This document shows positions 21,101 through 30,440 of a stretch of 64,000 nt of DNA, in pieces. The notes below the pieces were generated by a model. The model had not been told where the DNA came from. It worked only from the letters and a program-made list of their open reading frames with translations, and searched no databases. Made by a program: the position numbers and the translations under genes. Location of the stretch: assembly GCA_964036045.1 (NCBI GenBank), contig OZ038382.1, positions 126,418,556 through 126,482,555 of the forward strand. Reading direction: 5' to 3'. The stretch's first letter is position 1; each line of letters starts with the position of its first letter. Source of the stretch: Eutreptiella sp. 'Long Island Sound 2002'. Its lineage: Eukaryota; Euglenozoa; Euglenophyceae; Eutreptiales; Eutreptiaceae.

Positions 21101-21350
21101 TGTACGCATGGGAATGATGCCAAACGAATATCAATTCCTTGTCACACGCACCTGATTATCACAGAGGTCGCATTTGTTTTTTGTGTATCATTTGCTGCCC
21201 ATACACTTGGGTCGGTGACCCAACCCTGTGGCTCATCACTGCACTTTGCACAGGCCAGTACGCCTCCGCGTTCCACTACTTCTCTGCGAGCATCAATTTG
21301 AAGCCCGATTTTGCATCCACTTACATGTACTTGGCAATCACTCTGAGCAG
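12172..21350 (+). CDS. BBS4: BBS4, TPR subunit of the BBSome, seven exons, 3' end not found
   Basis: BBS4 is a tetratricopeptide-repeat protein of the BBSome, the coat-like complex that carries membrane proteins in and out of cilia. Exons inferred from homology and splice sites: 12172-12388, 12537-12750, 13804-13942, 14339-14471, 15102-15220, 20361-20517 and 21254-21350. All six joins keep phase and use GT-AG. Diagnostic stretches: [95 protein letters not shown] and [17 protein letters not shown]. They follow vertebrate BBS4 in order up to about two thirds of its roughly 520 residues. The start at 12172 is chosen because it follows a plausible context (ATAAGATGTC); in-frame ATGs at 12112 and 12118 are alternatives. 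The last exon ends in phase 2 and no continuing TPR exon was recognised. The 3' part may lie in repeats, beyond the window, or be lost. Confidence 0.93.
14838..14854. repeat. Poly(C) tract in BBS4 intron 4
   Basis: A run of cytosines just after 14837 within the intron between the fourth and fifth BBS4 exons. It is one of many C/G homopolymer runs in the window (for example near 16460, 21540 and 21570). Confidence 0.7.
16490..17960. repeat. Degenerate repeat of about 470 bp in BBS4 intron 5
   Basis: Two diverged copies start near 16512 and 16979. Both carry a CAAAA-TTGTTGGCCAA-like segment, then a box ending in CACTTGGTG or CATGTGTTG, then a ...TCTAGAC or ...TTTAGAC segment. A shared ACCCATG...CACC-AATTAGGCCC box occurs near 16896, 17250 and 17912. 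The copies are strongly diverged and the edges approximate. Confidence 0.5.
19048..19680 (-). pseudogene. Cys/His zinc-finger protein fragment (PHD/DC1-like spacing)
   Basis: On the minus strand inside BBS4 intron 5, an open frame begins after a possible acceptor (TTCTTTAG) near 19680. It encodes two tandem Cys/His units. The second, [20 protein letters not shown] followed by HTTC, shows CxxC-x10-CxxC-x4-H-x2-C. The first, [20 protein letters not shown] followed by HALC, has the same spacing from its second Cys, with the first CxxC altered to an adjacent Cys pair. This spacing is seen in PHD, C1 and DC1-type zinc-binding domains. The rest of the 205-codon frame (19048-19450) has no recognised domain and may not be coding. 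It could be one exon of an intron-nested gene or a transposon remnant. A related spacing occurs on the minus strand near 63.4 kb. Confidence 0.35.
20540..21030. repeat. Degenerate TTCA/TGAA tetranucleotide repeat with internal inverted repeat
   Basis: Within BBS4 intron 6, TTCATTCA-type repeats run to about 20800 and then switch to the complementary TGAATGAA orientation, before returning to the original. The switch is part of an inverted repeat with 29-bp arms at 20767-20795 and 20839-20867 (two mismatches), separated by 43 bases. Confidence 0.85.
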
Positions 21351-21711
21351 GTGTGCCTTCATGTTGCTTTGACTCCTGCACGTCTATTCCAAACGGAAGC
21401 ATGGAACCTGAGCAATGCGCAACAATTGGGCCCGACATAGTGCGAGAATTCAAAGAACGTTCTGCACCCCTTGCCCCTTGCTGGCGTACCAGGAATTTTT
21501 AATTTGTAGTCCAATGCTTGCCACAGGTCCCCACCGGGGGGGGGGGGTTACCTGTGGGGCCTGACACCAACCCCCCCCCCCCCCTCTGGACCCCCTGGCC
21601 CATACTATTCAGAATGTGGTTGGAACTGCCAACCCGGAAATTTTGCACTTGGCCCACATGGTTCATTTCTAGTGGGCTGGGGGGCATGGCGCCAACGGCG
21701 CCCCCTGCCGT

Positions 21712-22316
21712 GTGGCGTACACGAAGCTGCACGTGAGCAGAGCAGCCAAGGGCTCGAAGTGGAGCCCGTGCACAAATGTGCCTACGGTGTGTCTAGTGAA
21801 GTCATGCACCAAGTGGTTGTGCACGTATGCCCTGCAAAGCCACATGCAAGCGGCACATCCCATTATAGTACCTCCGTACTTCATTGTTGGGGAGGAGGAG
21901 CGAGCAGCGGTGGTCAAATATTTTGGGACGGGACGTCAAGGGCAACTTGCAATGCACAAGGAAACTGAAGTACCCATTCCTGCCGTCCAAACCCCTACGG
22001 AAGTAGTAGTGTCTCCGGCGGAATCAGTTCGAGCTCCAATTCGAGCTCCAGTTCTAGCAGCAGTTCGTCGTCTAGCTCCACTTCCATGGCCAGTGCCTCG
22101 TCAAGTAGCGGTCGGTCCAGTAGTGCGTCTAGTGCATGCGAGTTTGTGCCCTCTGAGGATGTGTCGGATGCAGGCCCAACGGTTGTTGCAACGCAGGCAC
22201 AATGTAACAAGCGCAAGCGGACCACAACACCTGCTACGGGGAAGGGGAAGGAGGGGATCCCAATCCGGGAATCGCGTGAATGGAGTGATGACTCCGATGT
22301 GGAGCAGCCTTGAAGG
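21712..22316 (+). pseudogene. Cys-rich and Ser-rich coding fragments of an unrecognised protein
   Basis: Downstream of the last recognised BBS4 exon, frame 21712-21960 encodes a Cys/His cluster (PCTNVPTVCLVKSCTKWLC, then H-x4-H), which could bind zinc. In a different frame, 21969-22313 encodes a Ser tract of more than 20 residues, an acidic patch (EFVPSEDVSDAG), a basic stretch KRKR that could be a nuclear localisation signal, and an acidic end (SDDSDVEQP) before a TGA. Frame changes mean the two are either exons or decayed pieces of one protein. This composition fits a nuclear or transposon-encoded protein, but no family was recognised. It is not part of known BBS4 sequence. Confidence 0.35.
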
Positions 22317-22327
22317 CACTTTGCTGC

Positions 22328-22391
22328 CTATGAGGAAGCTCTGCCCTGTCCTAAACCCGCTATGAGGAAGATCCGCCCTGTCCTAAACCCG
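22328..22391 (+). repeat. Recent 32-bp tandem duplication
   Basis: The word starting CTATGAGGAAG occurs at 22328-22359 and again at 22360-22391, with two differences. The length is not a multiple of three, so it shifts any reading frame through it. The upstream frame reads HFAAYEEALPCPK and the downstream one PPCPKPAPRPPSENAKARAK before a GTAAGG donor-like site. Confidence 0.85.
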
Positions 22392-22399
22392 CTCCAAGG

Positions 22400-23719
22400 C
22401 CACCTAGTGAGAACGCCAAAGCCCGGGCTAAGGATGTTCAGGTAAGGGTGCAGGCAATGGCAAAGCATAAGTGAACCCATTGTGAGGATTGTGGCCATCC
22501 TAACCCCAAGTGCACTTATGCATGGGCTGTGGGCCCCCGTATAATGCGGCCCAATTGAATTGTTCATGCATTTATGGACATATGTATGTTCGGTTGTGTT
22601 TGTAAGGATGGAATGAAGACGCTTCTTTTGAAGGCATGGACCCAATTGCAGTTGTTTGATGTTGCCACTCGTTTTTTGCTAGCCGTGATTCTTTTGCTGC
22701 TTGGGGTGTACCTCTGCTGGAATAGGGTACTATTTTTCATTTGCTATGAGTGGTACCAAAATTCACCCCACCTGTGCATATTCAAAATGTTAAGAATGAA
22801 ACGGGGAACTCAAAAATGCCCCCAAAATGGGGAAAAATTTTGACCCCCCCCATCCCCCCCCTACAGACCCCCCCCCCCCGCCCACGCCGCGGGGGTTGGT
22901 GTCTAGAATTGAACTACAGAGCCCCCATGCAGGTCCTAGTGTCCCAATTTCAGCGCCCGCCCAACAAACTTTTTCGCCGGTGTGCCAAAAATGGTGTCCA
23001 AGACCTACCGCAAAAAATATCCATCCCCGAAGTTCTTTGTCACATGACTCAAGCATTGTAGTGTGGCGGGAACAACCCAAGCCCGGGTCACAAGGCCGGG
23101 TAGTCCAGGCATTTACGTGGATTAGCGGTGGAGTTACGCCACTAGGCAAATCTATGATCAAGGCATGCACATCACACTAAAATTTTAGAATTCTTGGTAT
23201 GAAAGCAGACTAAGAATTATAAATTCCTGGTAGCAAGGGGTAGGGGGTGCTGAAATTGGGACACTGGGACCGGGACCTGTGGCATGAGACTAAAAAGCGA
23301 AAAACGGGTGCATGGCAAAAACTGTCCCTTTTTTCAGCGGCCAGGTTTGAAATGCGCAAAAAGTACTCAAACACCCCATTTTTTGAGTGGGCTGAAAAAT
23401 TTCGCTAAGACCCCTGTGTATTCGAGATGTGCCCCCCCCCTTTGCAGCAGCCATCCCGAGCCCATCATGAAATAACAGCAACCATCGAGAGCCCATCAGG
23501 AAATAAGAACAGTCATCCAAAGGCCATCAAGAAATAACACTAACCATGTCTGTGAAATGATGCAGAAATAAATGACAATGACCAACCAAAATAAATAATA
23601 AACGATAACAAAGTGACAAAGTCACACAAAGTGCAGCAATAAACAAGGTTTCTGAATGAAGGTACTGCAAAAAAATAGAAACCTACAAACAACGTGCAAT
23701 AGTATGTACACACAATATC
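22400..23719. other. Region with no confident gene
   Basis: This stretch contains a possible short Cys-rich frame near 22480-22560 (HCEDCGHPNPKC) and a hydrophobic stretch encoded near 22650-22750 (FLLAVILLLLGVYLCW). It also holds several C-runs near 22850-22880 and repeated CATC-GAAATAA words at 23460-23540. Nothing here was recognised as a complete gene. Confidence 0.4.
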
Positions 23720-23730
23720 GCACGAAGTCG

Positions 23731-23906
23731 CCCCCCCCCCCCCCCTACTTTGGAGGTAGGGGGGGTGTAGGGGGGGTAGGGTGGGGTGTAGGGGGGGGTA
23801 GGGGGGGGAGGTAGGGGGGGGAGGTAGGGGGGGGCTCGAGAATGTAGGGGGGGGTAGGGGGGGGATGGGTGGGTTGGGGGGGAGGGGGGGGGGTAGGATC
23901 ATACAC
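23731..23906. repeat. Poly(C) run followed by (GGTAGGGGGGG)n tract
   Basis: A C-run is followed by about ten repeats of TAGG followed by 5-8 G. The plus strand has many consecutive runs of at least six G, so it is a strong G-quadruplex candidate by composition. Near-identical tracts recur at 24800-24872 and 27350-27403. Confidence 0.9.
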
Positions 23907-24762
23907 ACAGAAGGCGGTGCACACACAAGGCGGGGCATACCCAAAGCGGTGCACACACAAAACGGTCGGTGGCCACCGCAGGAGTCATGTTATTTCAGGG
24001 GCCACAGGCAAGGCGGTACACACACAAGGCGGAACACACAAAAGGCGGCTTGTGGCCACCGCAGGAGTCATGTTATTTAAGGGGCCACAAGCAAGGCGGT
24101 ACACACAGAAGGCGGTGCACACACAAGGCGGAACACACAAAAGGCGGTCTGTAGCCACCGCAGGAGTCATGTTATTTTAGGGGCCACAGGCAAGGCGGTG
24201 CATACAGAAGGCGGTGCACACACAAGGCTGAACACACAAAAGGCGGCCTGTGGCCACCGCAGGAGTCATGTTATTTAAGGGACCACAGGCAAGGCGGTAC
24301 ACACACAAGGCGGAACACACAAAAGGCGGCTTGTGGCCACCGCAGGAGTCATGTTGTTTAAGGGGCCACAAGCAAGGCGGTACACGCAGAAGGCGGTGCA
24401 CACACAAGGCGGAACACACAAAAGGCGGTCTGTAGCCACCGCAGGAGTCATGTTATTTTAGGGGCCACAGGCAAGGCGGTGCATACAGAAGCCGGTGCAC
24501 ACATAAGGCTGAACACACAAAAGGCGGCCTGTGGCCACCGCAGGAGTCATGTTATTGAAGGGGCCACAGGGAAGGCGGTACACACAGAAGGCGGTGCACA
24601 CACAAGGCGGAACACACAAAAGGCGGTGTGTGGCCACCGCAGGAGTCATGTTATTTCAGGGGCCACAGGCAACGTGGTACACACAGAAGGCGGTGCACAC
24701 ACAAGGCGGTGCACACAAAAGGCGGTCTGTCGCCACCGCAGGAGTCATGTTATTTAAGGGGG
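23907..24762. repeat. Minisatellite, nine units of 83 or 99 bp
   Basis: The unit landmark GCCACCGCAGGAGTCATG(T) occurs with starts near 23971, 24054, 24153, 24252, 24335, 24434, 24533, 24632 and 24731, giving spacings of 83, 99, 99, 83, 99, 99, 99 and 99. The 16-bp difference equals one inner subunit of the type CACACAGAAGGCGGTG, so long units hold one more subunit than short ones. All frames read through as repetitive peptides, which are artefacts of the repeat. Confidence 0.95.
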
Positions 24763-24799
24763 GTGCGGGGGTTGGCCCTTGCGTCGAGCGAAGCGAGCC

Positions 24800-24892
24800 G
24801 AAGGTAGGGGGGGAGGTACGGGGGGGAGGTAGGGGGGGGGGTAGGGGGGCTGTAGGGGGGGGGGTAGGGGGGATTTGATTTGATTTGATTTG
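24800..24892. repeat. GGTAGGGGGGG tract followed by (ATTTG)4
   Basis: A second G-run tract like that at 23731 ends in GGGATTTG and four perfect ATTTG pentamers (24873-24892), where the composition shifts abruptly to the GC-rich core. Confidence 0.85.
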
Positions 24893-27345
24893 AAGGCCGA
24901 TCTTGAGGCTCACAGGCCGCTCGGGGGGCGCTCGATGGCTGTCCCGACGACTTTGCATATCGGCCGGCCATGCATGCTGCGCGCCCCCAGCCGCCCCTGC
25001 GGGCTTGGGGGGGGGGGAGGCTCGCCGCCGTGCCGCGGGTTAGGCGGGGAGGGGGGTGGGGGGGAGGGTGGTGGGGGGCCGGAGGGAGGGGGGGGAGGGA
25101 GGGGGGGAGGGGTGCCGCGCCCCGTCGCCGTAGGGCCGCGGGGGGTGCCCAGACCCGCCGCCGTGGGGGGGGGTCGGTGTCCCTGCCCGCCTCGTTTCCC
25201 CGCTCGCCGGGCCGGGGGGGGGGGGGGCGAGGGAGGGGGCCGGGGCTGAAAGGATGCAAGGGGGGGGAGGGAGGGCTTCGGCGGCCTTCTCGGCAGGGCT
25301 GCCCAGTGGCCGCACACCTGGGTCAGGGCGTTTCAAACACGACCTGCACCCCGCGGCGCCGCCGCCACGCCGCCACGAGCTCGCGGATCGCGAGCCACGC
25401 CCGAGCTTGGGCGGCGCTCTCTGCGCGGGTTTGCTGTGGGGGCTGCTGCGGCGCTCCCGGGGCTGGCAGCACTGCGTACCACACGGCGACACCCGTGGAG
25501 TGGAGGCCAGCACCTTGGCCGCCGCTGCGCGCGCGTCCCTTGGCGGGGCGAGGGGCTTGACGCCCCGCAGGAGGCACCGGACGGAGCCGTCGTGGGTGAT
25601 ACCCACCCAATGGCCCCGGGAGCCCCCGGCCTTGTTGCCCCACCCTTCGACCCGGAGCGCCCGGCGCTGGGGCGCGTCGACCCAGGGCTGCGGGGCGGCC
25701 GCCCCGGCGCGGCGGGTCGGGAGGGGGCCCGGGTCCTAGAGGGGCGTCACCAGGGGGGCGACCCTAGAGATCCGCACGCCCTCCCTCTAGTGGAGGCGGG
25801 GGGACCGCCAGAGGGGGGCCGCCCGGCCGTACCGCCAGCCGAGGGCCTCGTGGAGGGCGGGGCCCGATATCGCCAGGCCTTGGGGCACGCAGTTTAGGGG
25901 CGACAGCCCCCATCTGGGGCGCCCGCCTGTGCCCGTCCAGCTGAGGAAGCATCCCATGAGGATGTCCTCGAGATGGAGAAGGCGGGGGGCTGGCCCCTCG
26001 AGGGCGTAGCGGGTGCAGGCGACGGTCGCGAGGGCGTCCTCCGAGCGAGGGCTGCGAGGGTGCAGCGAACGGCTCACCTAGGCCAGCCAACGGCGGATGG
26101 CCGGTGCCGGGTCGCTCCGCGCTACCCACCGGCGCATCTGCTGCTCCCAGGCCAGCCGGCGGCCGCGGAAGAGTGGCTGCAGCCCGCGCCTGCCCACCCG
26201 GTACGGGGATGGGGGTGGGAGCGCGTGGTACGGGGGGTAAGCGATGGTGCGGCGGGGCACTTTGCTTGGTCACTGCGCTGAGCAGAGCAAAGGACCCGCG
26301 CAGCACCACTTGGGGGGGGGGGGTACCCTGCAAGTCCACGACTACGGTCGCGCCTTGCCCGAACATCCCTCCGGCGTGGCCGTGCCCTTGGGTCCCTTGC
26401 TAGGCCGCGTTGGGCCGGGCCCGCTGCTAAGGGGCGGGGGGGGGGGCACGTCCTTGCGTCCCTGGGGTCCGGGTGTGGCTCTCCGCCCCCCATCCCCCGC
26501 GCCCTTACCGCGCGCGCCGCCGCCCGCCGTGTCCGGTCCTGCCCCTCCACGTGCGCGCCGCGGGCCTCGCTGCTCCTTGGCCGGCACCGCTGGCCTTGCC
26601 CCCCCCCGTCGCCCCGTCTGTGCCCTGGGGGGGGGGGGGGGGTCGCCCAGCCGGGCCGCCCCAGGGAGGGGAGGGGGGGGGCTGGTGGCCTACCGCCCTG
26701 CGGCCGGGCCGCGCCCGAGGCGCAGCAGTCTCGTACTCCGTGTCACCTATTCGCACCCCCGCCCTCTTCCTGCCCCCCGTCGCCCGCGCTGGTCGCTGCC
26801 CCCACATCGCTGGTCCTCAGAGGCACTAGAGGTACTGGCAGGCAGCAGAGCGGGCACAAGTCGTTGCATTCGCTTCGAGTTGCATGCTGTCCGCGGCGCC
26901 ATGTGTGGGCGCCGCCGTCCGCCTTTGGAGGGGGCGGACGGCGCTTCCTGGTGCCCGCTCAGACTGTGCCGGCCGCGTGCTGTTGGGACGCCCCTAGGGC
27001 TTGCCCATATGGGAGGGGAGAGCTGTGCTGGGGCCCGTGCGTGGCCACCCGGGGGGGCGAGGTCATGGCCCGCCGGAGGTGCGCCGCCCCGTTGGTCCCG
27101 GCGGCTGGGTTGCTCTGGGGCCGTGCGCTGCATCTGAGATCCCCGCCCTGGGCGGGAGGGGTGCCCGGTCGCGGGCTAAGCCGGCGCCCCCCCCGCGGTG
27201 CCCTGCCTGGGCTCCCGGGGGGGGCGGGGGGGCGGGGGCAGGGGGGTGGGAGAGCAGGGGGGCGGCGATTAGTTGAGCAGGTACTCGTTGTCCTTGTCGG
27301 TGCCGAGTTCCAGGCCCAAGTCGAGGTCGTCCGCCTCTCGCCCGG
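24893..27345 (-). pseudogene. GC-rich core with frameshifted minus-strand coding remnants
   Basis: This 2.4-kb segment is very GC-rich and contains long G/C homopolymers. On the minus strand several segments read like protein but change frame. Segment 26260-25787 holds one frame with a single stop and includes AWEQQMRRWVARSDPAPAIR and LLHLEDILMGCFLSW. Segment near 25500-25320 has QQTRAESAAQARAWLAIREL followed by GVQVVFET, a pattern reminiscent of the middle of RNase H-like domains. At 27269-27340 an acidic tail (EADDLDLGLELGTDKDNEYL) ends at a stop. This suggests decayed retroelement or host coding sequence, or assembly errors in homopolymers; identity is not established. Plus-strand open frames of up to 297 codons here are probably GC-driven artefacts. 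Confidence 0.3.
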
Positions 27346-27349
27346 GTGG

Positions 27350-27403
27350 GGGTAGGGGGGGGGTAGGTAGGGGGGGGGGGTAGGGGGGGGAGGTAGGGTG
27401 GGG
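27350..27403. repeat. Third GGTAGGGGGGG tract
   Basis: G-run repeats of the same type as those at 23731 and 24800, ending at the right copy of the 14-bp inverted repeat. Confidence 0.9.
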
Positions 27404-27558
27404 CGACTTCGTGCATACTATCGTACACACTCCCCTTTGGAGTTGCCCTTTGGAGTGGCTTCCTTGATGGCTGGTAACCACAACTTGGACGATGCATGTC
27501 GGCTCAAAACACCTCTTTGAGGAGTGATTCCTCCCCAAGGGGGCGACGCCATGGGTCT

Positions 27559-27934
27559 TAGGACGCCAACTACCCGCCGCCCCCTCCCCAAGGGGCCTCC
27601 GGCCAACAGTTAGTTGTCAAAGGCGCCGAAGGATCCAAAGGTGCCCACTTGTACACAAGCACCAGAAGCACTACGCTCAGCGCTTGAGTTGGGGTGATGA
27701 AGTCCCACACTTGGGTTGTGGTTACCTGTGAATTTGGGGGAGGGGCGGTGCGAACTGTCGGATCACATATGGGCCGCATGCCCAACTGTTCGGAGGTGCC
27801 CGACACCCCCCTCCCCCCGTGGAAGTGCCCTCACCAGCGCCCCCCCCCCTAGGCGCCCCTCCCAGAACCCCCCCCCCCCAACCCCACCCCCCCAAGGGGC
27901 CTCCGGCCAACAGTTATTTGGGGGGGTAGTTGGC
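27559..27934. repeat. Nested direct and inverted short repeats
   Basis: CCCCAAGGGGCCTCCGGCCA and a few following bases occur at 27586-27612 and 27890-27916. GGACGCCAACTACCC (27559-27573) is matched in reverse complement at 27920-27934. Long C-runs lie between and after them (27838-27900, 27958-27973). The arrangement resembles a small foldback or partially duplicated insertion edge. Confidence 0.75.
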
Positions 27935-28086
27935 GTCCAGAACCGAGGGGTTGCCACCCCCCCCCCCCCCCCCGGGATTCCTCTTTGCGCTTGCTGCTTC
28001 TGTGCCCCCGGCATTATGTTATGGTGCCAGACACCTAACCCAGACACTTAGAGAGCGCGATCAAAGATTGCTTAAGCCCCACCTCT

Positions 28087-28845
28087 TTGGTGTCCTTCAG
28101 CGAACTGAAGGAAAGACTGAATCCAATAGCCTGGAGGGCTCTATCCACAAAATTGGAAGAAGTGCGTAACATTGCACGTGTTGACTGGTCGGTTATTCTG
28201 GACCTTTATGGTCTACCCACACAAACACCATCATGCATCCGTGGCGGTGTTGTGTCGCTGCATGAAAACCTTATAGTAGGTCGAAGCAGTGTGGCATTAA
28301 CTGAGTACTTGCTACGCTCTATCCATGGGGTAATCAGTGCATCAATCCTCAAATTTGAGACCCCAGGGAAGGAGAGAAGAATAGCTGGCTGGGTATGGTA
28401 TGGCACCGAACGTTTTGGTGTAGAAACCGTGGTGTACTCTTGGCGCTGCTCGGGCAGGGAATTGAGTTGCGCTTGCACACTGCAACCCAAAACGCCGCCA
28501 TGTGCCTTATTTTTATACATTGACAAAGTACAAGGGGGGGAAATCAGTCACATGCACCAAGCCCCGCCAAAAGCATTTCTTCTACCCACACGGTTGGCTC
28601 ATGACTGCATTGTTGCAGTTGATTTAGGCCACGCAACAGTGAAAGGATATGTTTGGAGGCTTGGTTTCTATGCCCTGCTCTTTTTGCGTAAGATATTTTC
28701 AAAGGAATCAGGCCCAGTAGCAGCAACAGTTTGTTGGGGGCTCAATCCTTTTGAATTGGTCGGATTGAAGAAGTCGGACTTGGGTAATGGGGACTTTTGG
28801 GGACGGGGGTTCATTACAGGGGCGCAGCACGTGCCAGGGCCATGA
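28087..28845 (+). CDS. Unrecognised open frame of about 252 codons
   Basis: This open frame has ordinary amino-acid composition and no repeats, unlike its surroundings. It has no early in-frame ATG. A CAG/CGAACTG context near 28100 could be a splice acceptor, so it may be an exon or a pseudogene piece. It starts with a charged helical stretch (ELKERLNPIAWRALSTKLEE), has several Trp and Cys (VETVVYSWRCSGRELSCACT), and ends with SDLGNGDFWGRGFITGAQ before TGA. It does not resemble the retroelement at 6.6-10.6 kb or any family I know. It is the last non-repetitive sequence before the satellite begins. Confidence 0.3.
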   Translation: MVSFSELKERLNPIAWRALSTKLEEVRNIARVDWSVILDLYGLPTQTPSCIRGGVVSLHENLIVGRSSVALTEYLLRSIHGVISASILKFETPGKERRIAGWVWYGTERFGVETVVYSWRCSGRELSCACTLQPKTPPCALFLYIDKVQGGEISHMHQAPPKAFLLPTRLAHDCIVAVDLGHATVKGYVWRLGFYALLFLRKIFSKESGPVAATVCWGLNPFELVGLKKSDLGNGDFWGRGFITGAQHVPGP

Positions 28846-28949
28846 AGTCTTTCACCGAAGGCGATGAAATCGCTTTGGTAGGGTTGGGAATGCTGAAAAT
28901 GATTTGCACGCTCCATCCAAGGCCCACTGTATAGTTTCAAACCTCCTCA

Positions 28950-30440
28950 ATGTTTTGGTGGCACAAGTGCCATTTTTGGTCGTTTTTGAATTGTGGGCTT
29001 TTGGCCACATCTTTGGCTGTGGGTTGGTGCCGGTGTGATTATGGGCGCCATGTCATCGGCCCTCTTTGAGGGTGCTTTTGACTGGTTCCCTGAGAACAAG
29101 GTAGAAGGCGACGGTCTAGAACACAAGATGGTATGGCAAAAAGTATGCTCGTAGAGCATGCAATACACATACAGGACAAATACACCAAACAAAACAAGGA
29201 TCGACAACACTACACACAACACATACACAAAACATAGTGTGCCTGGTTGATGAGGGGTACACCCCTCATCAACCAAGCCTAGCGGGCCCCATTTTATGTC
29301 CTTACTTGACCATAGCTAGTCATTTTACCAGAGCATATTCCATTTACCATAACAAAAAAGTGTGCAAACACCACACAAAAAGTGTCTGAAAAACGACACG
29401 AATGACCATAACTCCGCAAAATGGCACCAAATTCAACAAACCAAGGTGATTTTCTGACGTTGGCTCCAGCCACTCATTTTAAGGGGCTACAACATGAGCC
29501 AAAGGGGCGCGTGTGCACCTGTGTAAAATTCAACCCCAAATTTGTGAAGACTGGCTAATTGCTCAAAAAGCCGCTAACTCTCCGAAATGGGCATAAATGG
29601 AGCAAACAAAGGTGATTTTCTGAGTTTTCTCATCGAGCTGGTCATTTTGTTGGGCGAGTGTTGGACACTTTGAGACGGAAATTTTGGACGTGTCCTAGTC
29701 GATTCAAAGTCTACTGCGTATGTGCTCTCTGGGCTCCGGGGGCTCCTACCCCTCTCCGCACAAGGCAAGGCGGCCCGCGGGGCCCCAATTGAACCAGTGG
29801 GGGAAAGTTGCACAAGGTGGGGTCGCACGGCAACGGTTCGGATGACAACGGGGAGGACAAGGAACACAAAGGCAAAAAGACTATTCAGAAGTAGGGAAGG
29901 AGAAAACCATGAAAACATGGGAACAACGACGCCAAGGCCGTCCGCTCGGCTCCGTTTTTGGGGGCCAAGCCCCACAAAAACGGAGCCTAGCGGGTGCTGC
30001 CTCATGCCTCTTGCCCACTATGGTAGCCCAATTGGCGAAAAAGGGTTGTCAGATGGGTAGCAAGTATACATGTCAAATATGGCATAAACTATGGCAAAAA
30101 ACTGCCAAAAAAAAGCACGAAATTGGCCGTAAATCATCATAGCAGCACCAAATTTGGCCAACGGGATTGATTTTGTGACGTCTTGGCCCGAACTGGTCAT
30201 TTTAAGCGGCTGCAACATAGCCCTGTTTTGCAAGCAGGAGACAATACAAAATTGAGCCCCAAATTCCCAGAGACTGCCCGAAAAACCGCTTAAAACGCCG
30301 CTAACTCACCAAAACGACCATCGTCGGCGAAAAAAGGGAAAAGTCGCGTTCTTAGAATTCTATTTCGATCATTGTAAGGGGTAACATGGTAGGTTTTTGA
30401 GAAGGGCTATCTTCCAAGGGGGGGGGTCGCGTAATGTATA
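28950..30440. repeat. Satellite start: degenerate subfamily B then one subfamily A monomer
   Basis: A diverged B hairpin lies at 29241-29283. The switch to A-type sequence occurs at CCAATTGAACCAG near 29790. A typical A hairpin follows at 29944-29991, then the conserved box TCATTTTAAGCGGCT near 30200. The spacing of the two hairpins is 703 bases, close to the array period. Confidence 0.85.

Larger units (their letters stand above)
23720..27414. other. 3.7-kb G-tract/minisatellite/GC-rich block bounded by a 14-bp inverted repeat
   Basis: GCACGAAGTCGCCC at 23720-23733 is repeated in reverse complement at 27401-27414. The inner sides of both are C/G-run repeats of the GGTAGGGGGGG type. Between them lie G-tracts, a 9-copy minisatellite, an ATTTG microsatellite and a GC-rich core. 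The boundaries could be terminal inverted repeats of a mobile element or of one that nested others, but no target-site duplication or transposase was recognised. Confidence 0.4.

Noticed and set aside
22317-22440. AAYEEAL-like frame as a further BBS4 exon
   Set aside because: The spacing from the previous exon would delete about seven conserved TPR residues, and the following sequence (a 32-bp duplication, Pro-rich) does not match BBS4.
26244-27137. Plus-strand open frame of 297 codons in the GC-rich island
   Set aside because: Very GC-rich sequence is poor in stops in all frames; the composition is Gly/Pro/Arg/Ala only and overlaps equally long minus-strand frames.
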